This document shows, in pieces, positions 36,447-45,325 of a DNA stretch of 64,000 bases. Source of the stretch: Trichaptum fuscoviolaceum (Eukaryota > Basidiomycota > Agaricomycetes > Hymenochaetales > Trichaptaceae); the NCBI GenBank assembly GCA_910574455.1, contig CAJSYZ010000011.1:1736001-1800000 (forward strand), given 5' to 3'. Under the pieces are notes generated by a model, which saw nothing but the letters and a program-made list of their open reading frames with translations, did not search any database and was not told the DNA's origin. Numbering within the stretch: the first letter of the stretch is position 1; each line of letters opens with the position of its first letter. Position numbers and translations under genes: made by a program.

Positions 36447-37135
36447 GGTTTGTCTGGTCGAGGTGGGACTGTTGTAAAAATATGGGAAATACGGATGCGA
36501 ACGAAAATCGGGGGTTTGTGTGCGTCGTCGTCGTAGTCGGTTGAGGAAGAGGAGGAGGAGGAGGATGAGGAGGAGTCGGTGGAGGCGTTGACAAGTGTGT
36601 CGTCGCTGTAATTCGTAGTGGTGAAGGTAAAGGGGGTGCTGGTTGCCAGAGGGGGGGAGAAGATGTCCCGGGGGTTGACTGTCGTTGGGATGGGGCTAGG
36701 ATTTGGAGAAAAGGGTTCGAGGTCTGGCAGGGAGTCGATAGGACTGGGTGTCGGAGGTGGTGGAGTCTGCTGGGATTCCAGGGGGGTGCTAGAGGTGAGA
36801 GGTTGCTCTTGCTTGTGGTCACGAAGTTTTTCGATGGTGATTTTATAGAACTCGAGGAGTGCATACAGCTGGAGTGCGTATCTCACTTTGGTCGGACCAG
36901 GGGCGTTTCGGATGCGGTTATTGATGTCTGGGATGAGTATGTCCAATGGTTCCTTATCAGGATGATTGTCCTTAAACACAAAATAGAACAGATGAGAATT
37001 GAGAATAATCTGTTCGTCATGCGATGACTGATTCGCTATCACCTGGAGTTCCGTCAGCTGGCGTTCCACTAAGCTGGAAATGAGAGGTGGGATCGACTCC
37101 TGTGATGAAGAACTCATTATTCGGCCCGAGGCCAA
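36287..37135 (-). CDS. gypsy extra 3' ORF, first in relay
   Basis: A 282-codon frame starting MASGRIMSSSSQES. A helical N-terminal third (KVRYALQLYALLEFYKITIEK) is followed by a long Pro/Ser/Thr linker with a run of Ser and a hydrophobic stretch (LFLYLLCLSILTLPF), the only membrane-like segment in the 3' region. A preceding frame, 37367-37017 (…LGRSTHIYVGLGPNNEFFITG…), overlaps its start by 119 nt and may belong to the same original protein. Confidence 0.5.
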   Translation of the reverse strand: MASGRIMSSSSQESIPPLISSLVERQLTELQVIANQSSHDEQIILNSHLFYFVFKDNHPDKEPLDILIPDINNRIRNAPGPTKVRYALQLYALLEFYKITIEKLRDHKQEQPLTSSTPLESQQTPPPPTPSPIDSLPDLEPFSPNPSPIPTTVNPRDIFSPPLATSTPFTFTTTNYSDDTLVNASTDSSSSSSSSSSSTDYDDDAHKPPIFVRIRISHIFTTVPPRPDKPCLIPHLPPDPELFLYLLCLSILTLPFRHTNYRLLKHLNNVLQPLPPFSIPPP

Positions 37136-37367
37136 CGTAAATATGAGTGCTTCGTCCTAGATAGTGTAGTTCTAGATCGTGTATCCAGAAGGTGGTAGGT
37201 CGGCGTTCTGGGAAGATGTACCAGATGAGAAAGAGATGGAAGAGTCGGAAAGAGGTGCGTGTGATGATAGGGTGGATTTGTAAATGAGCTATCCAGATAA
37301 GAAGTCGGATAATGTCATAGAAGGTGTGCATGAGAATGGGGAGAAAGTGGGGTGGCTTCTGGTGCAT
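37017..37367 (-). CDS. gypsy extra 3' ORF, leader piece
   Basis: A 116-codon frame just after pol. The first half is hydrophobic (DIIRLLIWIAHLQIH), the second reads HYLGRSTHIYVGLGPNNEF. It ends inside the next ORF. The protein-like quality of the second half suggests it is real and once continuous with the 37135-36287 frame, but I cannot show it. Confidence 0.45.
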   Translation of the reverse strand: MHQKPPHFLPILMHTFYDIIRLLIWIAHLQIHPIITRTSFRLFHLFLIWYIFPERRPTTFWIHDLELHYLGRSTHIYVGLGPNNEFFITGVDPTSHFQLSGTPADGTPGDSESVIA

Positions 37368-37599
37368 TTATACGAAGTTTCTAGTTGATCAGGTGGTCGT
37401 TGAATCAGTAGAAAGCTTCTGGGGCACAGTGGGGCATGTTGGTTCTTCGATATCAAACTTCGGGGGCAAGAAGTCTTGTTATCTAGCCGCAGTGGGGCAA
37501 GAAGTCTGAGGAGGGGGCTAAGAAGTTGTGCTTGTAGGTCCAAGGTGTCCAAATCGGGTTAAGTGGGTCGCGTTGTGTGTCCGCTTTATCCAAATTGGG

Positions 37600-40595
37600 C
37601 TATTTCAGCTTGTGCAACTCCTTGTATGCTGATAGAAGTTCTTCTGAATGCTTTAGTGCGTCTTCTGAGGCCCATGTGTTGTTGCTAGTCGGGTATCCTA
37701 ACCATTTGATGAGATACTTCCTTCGATTCGGGGCTCCTTTGTGCTGTAGAATTGCTTCTACTTCGAATTCTTCTTCTCCATCGATAAGGTCAGGTGGAGG
37801 TTTTGAATAGGCTGGCCCATGTTCTACTGTCTCGGTGTTGGGAGTTAGAAGGGAGGCGTGGAATACAGGGTGAATCTTCCAAGTTCTAGGCAGTTCGAGT
37901 TCATAGACATTTTCCCTGAGTTTTCGCTTGATAACGAAGGGTCCTTCGCGTTTTGATTGAAACTTTGAGGGTAGTCCGGTTCTTCGGAGGTTCCTTGCTT
38001 CTAACCATACAGATTGTCCAATGTATAGTGGCTTGAAGTGGGTAGATTGAGCTTCGCGCTGATATTCCTGTGCGAGAGTTAGAGCTGCTTCTGCGTCATT
38101 TCGGAGTTCTAGTATCCTTGATAGTCGATTCTTGAGAGTCGGAATGTTGCTATCAAGTTCCGATTTTTCCGAGGGGAATGATGTTGGATCATATCCCATT
38201 AGTAGTCGAAAAGGGGTCTGTTCCGTGGTTGAGTGTTTCCGATTGTTGTGTGTGAATTCCATGAGGGGGATGTATTTGCTCCAGAGGTGGGGGTGATTTG
38301 CTGCATAGATTCTGAAGTATGCTTCGATCTCCTGATTGCTGCGCTCTGCTTGTCCATCATCGTCTGTGGGTGATATGCTGTAGACATTGCCTGCTTGATG
38401 TGAAGCAATCGGCATAACTGTCTGAACACCATAGATGCAAACTGTGGTCCTCGATCCGAGATTATTTTCCTGGGTAATCCGAATCGTCTGTACACATTGT
38501 CGAAGTACAGTTGTGCAGTGTCTAGTGCAGTGATTGTCTTGGTGCATGGAGTGAGTACAATCGCCTTGGTGCAGTCATGGTCCACGATAACACATATGCT
38601 GTCGAATCCATCAGATTCTGGGAGGTCTGTGATGAAATCGATGTTGACGGTTGCAAACGGGTAAGTGTCTTTATCTGCGATGATCGGGTTGAGTGGAGGT
38701 ACAAGAGGATGGTGATTGATCTTCATCTGTTGACAGATAGCACATCCTTGGATATATTTCGTCACGAACTGTTGCATTCTTGGCCAGTAATATGTTCGTC
38801 GAATTTGTTCCATTGTATTCGCTACTCCAGGGTGGTTTCGAGTCGGTAAGTCATGATATAGTCGTAAGAGGTTGCGCATGATTTCCGGGTTCCTTGGCAC
38901 ATAGATCTTGTTCCTGAAGTGTACCAATTGATCCTTGATTGTGAAGTCGGTCATTTTGGGTTTGGTGAGTGGTAATTCTTTCTGTAGAAGGCTCATCGCT
39001 TCCTGAATATCTCCAGTTTCTTTGCGTATTTGGAGGTGAAGGTCATCGACATCAATGATGTTCCTGTCATCTTCTTCGGCTTCTTCAATTCGGGTGGCTA
39101 GGAGTTCCATTTCTTTGAGAAAAACTTTCCCTGGTAGAAGTGTAACTTCGTTGCTAAGTTCTCCTTCCGTTTTAAAATGGTCCGCACGTCGGGATAGGGC
39201 ATCGGATTGGATCATGTGTTTTCCTGGTATGGCTTGTATCTTGTAATTGTATCTTGAGAGTTCATTCTGCCATCGAGCTTGTCGAGGGGTCAAGCGTTGG
39301 GGTTGTCTCCAATAAGTCAGATTCTTGTGGTCGCAATGAATCGTAACTGTATGCGGGCTTCCAAGTAGATAGTGTCTCCACATTTGGAGTGCTCGGATAA
39401 TAGCAAATAATTCTCTGTCATATATTTGCCAGTTGCGTTGCGTTGGGTTGAGAGCTTGAGAAATATAACCTATGGGTTTGAGTTGACCGTTTTCGTCATG
39501 TTGGCGTAGTGCTGCGCCAGTGGCTACGGCTGAGGCGTCCGTTTCAAGATAGAATGGTTTGTGTGGGTCGGGTTGCATAAGGAGGGGTTCCTTCGAAAAG
39601 AGTTCCTTGAGCGTCTGAAAAGCCTTTTCACATTTGTCTGTCCAGACAAAAGGTGTGTCCTTCCGTTTAAGTTGATCGAGTGGTCGGCATATAGTGGCAT
39701 AGTTCGGAATGAATCTGCGATAGAAGTTGGTAAAACCTGTAAATGATCTGACGTCCTTGAGACATTTCGGAGTGGTCCAGTCAAGTATTCCTTGTATCTT
39801 GGAGGGGTCTGTCTTGATCTTCGATTCCGAAATAATGTAACCAAGAAATGGTACTTCGAGTTGGTGAAATCGGCATTTCGCTGGTTTGACATAGAGTTGA
39901 TTGTCCTTTAGGATTTGAAAAACTTCTTTGGTGTTTTCAATGAGTTGCTTGAGAGTCGGGGCATGAATGAGTAGGTCGTCCATGTAAACAATGACCTTGT
40001 TCTGGCGTATTTGCTCTGATAGAATATCATTCATGAAGCGTTGAAAAACCGCAGGTGAGTTGCATAGGCCGAAAAACATAACGGTTGGCTGATAGAGTTT
40101 CCTGTTGCATACGAAGGCTGCTTTCCATTGATCAGATTCCTTGATGCGAATGTTGTGATAACCTTGTCGGATATCGAGGGTAGTGAAGTATTTGGATCCT
40201 CGGAGTTGATCGAGTAGTTGCTGCGAGTTTGGCATAGGATATGCATCTTTGACTGTATGCGAGTTAAGGTATCTGTAGTCCTGTACTGGTCGGAGTGTTC
40301 CATCTTTCTTATCAATAAAGAAGAAAGGTGATGCCATTGGTGAGTTAGATTCCTTGATAAATCCTTTGTTGAGCAAGTCGTCAATTAACGTAGTGAGAAT
40401 CGGTTGTTGATGGTATGGGACCGGGTACGGTTTGTGAATTTTCGGCACAAAACTTGGTAGTGTTTTGATCTCCATATCATAGGGTCGGGCAGGTGGGTAG
40501 GTTTGGATTTCATTCTCGGAGAAGATGTCCGCATATTCCAAATATTCATCTGGAATATTAAGTTTCTCCTTTGGCTTTTGGTTTTGCTGTTCAAG
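37600..40595 (-). pseudogene. pol: gypsy pol: RT, RNase H, integrase, chromodomain (frameshifted in integrase)
   Basis: From 40541 one frame of 780 codons encodes reverse transcriptase (RPVQDYRYLN, catalytic YMDD at 186-189) and RNase H (YLETDASAVATGAAL, YDRELFAI). Integrase follows, with its H2C2 zinc domain (HPGVANTMEQIRRTYYWP, CAICQQ) and the catalytic Asps in NIDFITDLP and ISDRGPQF. At about 38373 (…YHPQT then GATGATGG) a two-base insertion or one-base loss shifts the frame; DGQAERSNQEIE with the catalytic Glu continues in the frame ending at 37600. That frame ends in a chromodomain (FEVEAILQHKGAPNRRKYLIKWLGY), which marks a chromovirus. In-frame codons continue upstream of 40541 to a TGA at 40598-40596 that separates pol from protease. 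Confidence 0.93.
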
Positions 40596-41030
40596 TCAAG
40601 TAGAGACCGTGATCTTGTTGATAGTGATCATATCATCATTCCAGTTAATCTGGGGCTTTGCCTGCTTGAACCAAGGTAGTCCTAGAATAACATCGTCGCT
40701 TGGAATGTGTGTCCGATAAAAGATTGTTGAGGTTGAATGAGGGTGGGTGAGATTCAATCGAATCCGTTCTGAAACTGTTCCGTTCTTGTTCAGAGTTCCA
40801 TCGGCATTGCTAACTTGTAAAGCTTTATCAAGTTTATGCATTTTGATGTTGAGCTTATCAACTAGATCCGAGTTGATAAAGTTCAGTTGTGCTCCGGTGT
40901 CAAGAAGGGCATTGATAGTGATGAGGCGTCCGTTAACGAGTAATTTGACCGGGATTCGAAATGATGAGATGTTGCCATTTAGAACAACAGTGTTGAGTTG
41001 AACCGGGTTAACCAACTCTGAGCTGTTCAA
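40596..41030 (-). CDS. gypsy aspartic protease domain
   Basis: About 144 codons with the retropepsin active-site triad in ITINALLDTGAQLNFIN and the second landmark VILGLPWF. The frame lies -1 relative to gag and begins inside the last gag codons, so it needs ribosomal frameshifting at the heptamer at 41036-41030. It ends with TGA (40598-40596), directly followed in the same frame by the pol sequence LEQQNQKPKEKLNIP. The natural product would therefore be a protease-RT fusion in the absence of that stop. Confidence 0.88.
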   Translation of the reverse strand: MNSSELVNPVQLNTVVLNGNISSFRIPVKLLVNGRLITINALLDTGAQLNFINSDLVDKLNIKMHKLDKALQVSNADGTLNKNGTVSERIRLNLTHPHSTSTIFYRTHIPSDDVILGLPWFKQAKPQINWNDDMITINKITVST

Positions 41031-42859
41031 AAATTTGCAGCATCGTAGTTGCCATATTCATCAAAATCTTCATTGTCGAGTTCGTCCAAAGTGTTGAATA
41101 GTTCCTCTCGAGACTGATCATCGAGACTGGTAATAATCTCGTTGATTTGATATGCCTTGTCTTCCAGGGTGTCCGTTTCATCATAGTCATCGTCATCCAC
41201 TTCCATTGCATTGATTCGGGGCTTGAATCTGCGTTTAGCACCTGGGAAACGTCCTTGGGGTTTTCCTCTAGGTTTGAAAGAGTTCCTAGGACGGGATGGG
41301 CGTTTGGGACATTTGTTCGCCATATGACCGGGTTTTTCGCAATAGAAACAAAGACCTTTGTCTCTAGCTTCCTTCTGCTTCTCTGGGGTGAGCTTGTTGA
41401 AATACATAGCATTGATATTGAATTCTTCCATCTTGTCTTCGAGTGAAGGTTCCGATTCCGGTTCCGGATCGGAGTCAACTTCCATTTCATGAATTCAATA
41501 TCTGCGATTGAATCGGCGTTTCGGATAGCTGTACTTTCTCCTAAAGAATTGTGAAGGTTTCTGTTGATGAGGGGGATTCATCCTTTCGTACTGTAGACCA
41601 AATTTGAGGGCATTCTCGTAGTACGGGTCCATGAGAGGTTTGCATGCTGTGTCCTTTGCCATGTTGTCTTCAATTCGGATTAGTTCCCTTTGGATCGAAA
41701 TTGGAAGGCCTTTCTTGAACAGATTGGTGAGGACTGTGGTGTCTTCGATTCCTGCATCGTAAGGTAGTCGTTGGAATTCATAGACATATTGATCTGTGCG
41801 CATGCCGGGGGTTTGCTTGAGTTTCATAAGTTCTTCATATGCGTCTGCAATGTAGTCTGCAGATATGAAGTGTTCTCGAAAATCTTTCTTGAATTTTGCC
41901 CAAGTATAATCCCATGGTTTTCCGTCGGCTAGTTTCTTGTTTCCTTTGGTAATGATGCTGTTTATAAAGGTACCAGCTGATCCTAGATTGCAGAATGTGG
42001 CTGCAAGTCGAACCTTGTCTTCATCTGTAGTGTAACCGGGTGTGAGGATGATGTAATTCTCCATGAGATCGAGCCATCGTCTAGCATCCTTGCGACTGCC
42101 ATCGAAGTTGAATGGTTTATTGGCTCCATTTCTACGTTCTTCGATTTTGTCCGGGGGTCCGGATGTGTTGGCTGCTCCTCCAGAAGTTCCCATTGGTGGC
42201 GATGGAGGTGGAGGTGGCGGTGGTGGTGGCGGTTCAGGGGTCGGAGAATTAGACTTTTTGGGTTTGTAGTCAGGGTCGAAGGGATCGACGTAGTCTAATT
42301 TGTCTTCTTCCTTCTTTGGAGGTTCTTCTTCCTGCTTCGGCGGTCTTTCTGGTGCTTTTCCTTTGTCTACAGATGGGGGTGTATCTGTTACTCCTCTAAG
42401 TTTGAGGGCTTCGAGTCGATCTGTTAGAGACTTGACTGATCGCTTGGATTGCTCAATTTCAACGTCAACTTTAGGTTTGTCCGTGCCTAAGATGGAGGGT
42501 CCTGCAAGCGATTGGCTGTGTCTATGCCGGGTGGGGCTTGCGAGTAAAGGATGAGCAACTGGGGAAGTTTCTTCCTTGGGTAAGTGAGTAGAAGGTCGGG
42601 GAGTATTGGGGTCGGGTTGGGTGGTAGGAGGTGGGGTACTTGGGGGTGCAACTGGGGATGTGGCTGCAGTTAATGCGGTAGATTGTGAAGTGTTTGTATC
42701 AAGCGGTGAAGGGGGGAGTAAGTGGGTAAGAGTAAGAGGGGATGGTCTGGACTGGGGTTGATTTAGTCCGTGTAACTCTTGGTAACGTTCCTCAGCGTCT
42801 TCTGGGTCAACTGCTTGATAATTTGTGTTGTATCTGCGGTAAAATTCTCCGGGGTAGTG
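41027..42859 (-). pseudogene. gag: gypsy gag with zinc knuckle, one internal TGA
   Basis: One frame runs from about 42859 through a Pro/Ser linker (ten Pro in a row near 42215) to a capsid-like retrotransposon gag domain (NFDGSRKDARRWLDLMENY, WAKFKKDFREHFI, GLPISIQRELIRIE). A TGA at 41497-41495 (RRY*IHEMEVD) follows, then in the same frame the nucleocapsid with a CCHC knuckle CFYCEKPGHMANKC and an acidic end. The gag stop is at 41029-41027. Upstream of 42859 the frame stays protein-like across another TGA at 42862-42860 (AIPKRY*HYPGEFYRRY). Gag packages the element RNA; the stops would truncate it unless read through. Confidence 0.85.
41030..41036 (-). promoter_or_regulatory. -1 ribosomal frameshift heptamer A AAT TTT
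   Basis: On the coding strand the gag codons read GCA AAT TTT TGA, giving the canonical X XXY YYZ heptamer immediately before the gag stop. Slipping back one base gives TTT TTG AAC, which is the protease frame. No downstream pseudoknot was tested. Confidence 0.75.
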
Positions 42860-43059
42860 TCAATATCTTTTTGGAATAGCTTTCCACTCTCTTCCTTGCT
42901 TGCTGAAGTAGATGTATTCGGAATGAAATCCTCGAGCTCTATACCAACAGCGTTCCGAGTAGTCGAAGTATGAATTTTCCGGGGGGTAGGGAGGTAGTGA
43001 TTCAAACGAGGTGTCAAGGTGAGGGGTGTCCGGTAGTTGTGATCGAGGTGCCAGAGTGT

Positions 43060-43446
43060 CTAATCAGTAGTTTGGATTCCGTTTGTCTGATACTGTGCCG
43101 GAATCGGGGGTACTGGGGGAATAGGGGTGGCTTGTCGAATGGGACGGTTCGGAGGTGAAATGAGTGGAATGTCACTTGGGGATAGGCTAGGTTGACAACC
43201 GCAGCGATTGATATAGGTTTGAACGTCTTCTTCAACGTCAGGCCAATAGCAAACGTAATCTAGATGTTCCCTAGTGGTTTGGACTGTGTAATGATAGTTG
43301 GTTTCCGGATGGATGTGTGCTGCGTATATGAGATCGTTTCGAAGGGCTTGGTTGCTTCCAACGTAGGCTCGTCCTTCTGTCCAAAGTAAGTCTACCCTTA
43401 GTTTCCAATTGGTGGGGAATCGACGGTTTCGGATAAGAAATGCCAA
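43060..43446 (-). CDS. gypsy extra 5' ORF with H2C2-like zinc motif
   Basis: About 128 codons upstream of gag. A segment reads AAHIHPETNYHYTVQ… then YVCYWPDVEEDVQTYINRCGC, matching the H-x3-4-H...YWP...DV..YI..C-x2-C pattern of the integrase zinc-binding domain. A Pro-rich tail follows. It lies before gag and in a different frame, unlike the normal H2C2 inside pol, which is also present. Possibly a captured or duplicated zinc domain. Confidence 0.55.
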   Translation of the reverse strand: MAFLIRNRRFPTNWKLRVDLLWTEGRAYVGSNQALRNDLIYAAHIHPETNYHYTVQTTREHLDYVCYWPDVEEDVQTYINRCGCQPSLSPSDIPLISPPNRPIRQATPIPPVPPIPAQYQTNGIQTTD

Positions 43447-43576
43447 TGATGTGATTACTGAATCTCCGTCGTAGCTTTTCTTGATTCGTTGATCTAGTCC
43501 GTTGAGTTTCAGAAGTCTAAAGTTCTCTGCAATTTCTGTCTCGTCTGATATACCGGGTTGGATAGGGTGGAGTCGG

Positions 43577-44170
43577 CTAGTTCTGGGGATGATTAGATTT
43601 GCCAGGTTGCCTATTTGATTTATGAATAGAGCTGCTAAGTCTTCTTCTGATCCTTCTGAGGTGGGATTGGAATGGTCCAGGGGTAGGTGTGTCGAGCTGG
43701 ATAGGTGAACCTAGAAGGGGGATGGGAGTTCCTTCGCGTTTGATCTCTTGTTTGATCGGAGGGGGAGGGGGTGTATGCTGTTCCTGGATCCTTTGAGTAA
43801 CAGGTGTTACAGGTGGTAATTGCCTGTTATATGTTCCTATTTCGCTTGTCCAATAGTGTTGAGGATCTTCGAAGTTAGATGATGCTGAGCTAAGATAGGT
43901 TTCCCTTGTGAATTCTTGTCCGAGTCGAGGGGCTGGGTACGAAGTAACAAATGGATTGGTTACTATGCTTTCTCGAGCTTCGGATGGGGGTTCTGCTCTT
44001 GTTGTCTGCTCTGTATCAGATAGTTCGAGTTCGGATGGGGTGTGGGGTGGGGTAGAGTTGGTAGGGATGTCTGTGATGCGGATGGGGTCAAAGATAAAAA
44101 TCTCCTGCACGTCTTCCAACAATCTTTCCGTATGATTGGCGACTCGTATTAAGACCTTCAGGTTGGGCAC
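43577..44170 (-). CDS. gypsy extra 5' ORF, Pro-rich
   Basis: About 197 codons starting MPNLKVLIRVANHTERLLED; an upstream ATG-like extension to 44318 exists in an overlapping frame. It is acidic then Pro-rich (EQHTPPPPPIKQEIKREG) with an Arg-rich end. It shares the reading frame of gag but is separated from it by stops. No domain is recognised; it could be a pre-gag protein. Confidence 0.45.
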   Translation of the reverse strand: MPNLKVLIRVANHTERLLEDVQEIFIFDPIRITDIPTNSTPPHTPSELELSDTEQTTRAEPPSEARESIVTNPFVTSYPAPRLGQEFTRETYLSSASSNFEDPQHYWTSEIGTYNRQLPPVTPVTQRIQEQHTPPPPPIKQEIKREGTPIPLLGSPIQLDTPTPGPFQSHLRRIRRRLSSSIHKSNRQPGKSNHPQN

Positions 44171-44773
44171 TTCCTTGGGTGATCTCTTCCCTTGAGCTAC
44201 TTGTTGTTACAACACGAGTGGGTTCTCCTAACTCTCTTCTCGAGTGCTCGTCCGGTATGTTACTTCGGTTCGCTGGATAACAACTTCCTGTTGTGTTCAC
44301 CGGTATTTCTGTCGTCAACGAGTGAAGCTAATGTCTCTCTGGATCTTCGCTATATGCGTTTAGCAGTTTCACTAGGTGGATCAGACCGTTCCTCTGCTTG
44401 CTTTCTTCTCTTCAAGTTACCTGGGCTGGCTCTGCTTTCTGATCGGGTCGCGAACCTCAAATCCCGCTTACACCAACCTTAATGTAACAAGGACCGTTAA
44501 TTCTGGGCGTGAACCTGCTTAATGCTTCGGGTCTGTTTCGAGTGTCTGTGTAGTTGAATACACAACACAAGTTATGTGTCAATCGTATGTCGTTCAAGTT
44601 CTTTCTTTCCTACTTTGAAAGGTTAGCAATCAATGGCCAGTTGTTTACTTACTTTGAAAGTATTCCGGATTAGTTCTTGTAGGGTGGATTGTTTAATTCC
44701 GATGGGTGGAAAGTGGAGTCAAGTGCAATAGTCTTGGCTGCTTTCCAGGTTATGGAAAGAAGTCAATCCTAAT

Positions 44774-45320
44774 TGTTACGTTCACGGCTTCGGAAGACTT
44801 ATCACGGAAATGATAAGTGACAAAAGCGTTGTTTGTGAACAAACAAGTGGTGAGATAAGAGTGGGCGCTTTAACGAGGCTCTCTTAAGCTCGGAAGTCGT
44901 GGGTGAACAGAGTCTTTGGCACGATGGTGTGAAAGACTATAGGAGGATTGACTTAAGTGTCATCCGAAGGCCTATGTACAGGGGTTTATATACTACAGAG
45001 GAGAGAAACATAAATAGAACGTGCTTCTGGGGCTAGCTGGGGCTAACTGGGGCTAACTGGGGCTAACTGGGGCTAACTAGGGCTAACTGTGAAACAGGGG
45101 AAATGGGGCTAACTGGGGCTACGTAGGGCTAACTGGGGCTATGGTAAAGCGAAGGGGCAATGTAAACAAAGAGGCAGTAAAAGGGGGCTACCTGGGGCAC
45201 CGAAGGTTAAAGGTAAAAAGGTTAAATGGTAAAGTCGGAATGCAAAGGTAAAATATAACCGAATCGGGTCGCGTGAGGTAAACAAAGGTAAATAAGGGTC
45301 CGCATGCTTGATGCATAACA
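44774..45320 (-). repeat. gypsy 5' LTR (right in window), 547 bp
   Basis: Pair of 34285-34821. It has five GGGGCTAACT-type units where the partner has four. It keeps G at 45151 and 45202 where the partner has A. The TATA-like box in element sense is at 44992-44985. Confidence 0.9.
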
Positions 45321-45325
45321 GGAGG
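45321..45325. repeat. target-site duplication GGAGG, right copy
   Basis: Equal to 34280-34284. Confidence 0.85.

Larger units (their letters stand above)
34285..45320 (-). mobile_element. Ty3/gypsy chromovirus, 11.0 kb, nearly complete
   Basis: LTRs at 34285-34821 and 44774-45320 begin TGTTA and end TAACA and are flanked by GGAGG duplications. The coding strand is minus, so the element's 5' end is at 45320. Order in element sense: leader, two extra ORFs (44170-43060), gag with zinc knuckle, protease, RT-RNase H-integrase with C-terminal chromodomain, then 2.3 kb of extra overlapping ORFs, a purine-rich tract (AGAGACAGGG, 34824-34833) and the 3' LTR. The LTRs differ by two substitutions and one 10-bp unit, so insertion is recent. 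In-frame TGA codons and an integrase frameshift make this copy defective. It lies in the last exon of the gene that starts at 30103. A tRNA primer-binding site was not recognised. Confidence 0.93.

Noticed and set aside
44760..44773. tRNA primer-binding site next to the gypsy 5' LTR
   Set aside because: The sequence after the LTR in element sense (ATTAGGATTGACTTC) does not match a tRNA 3' end I can name; self-priming cannot be judged without the transcript start.
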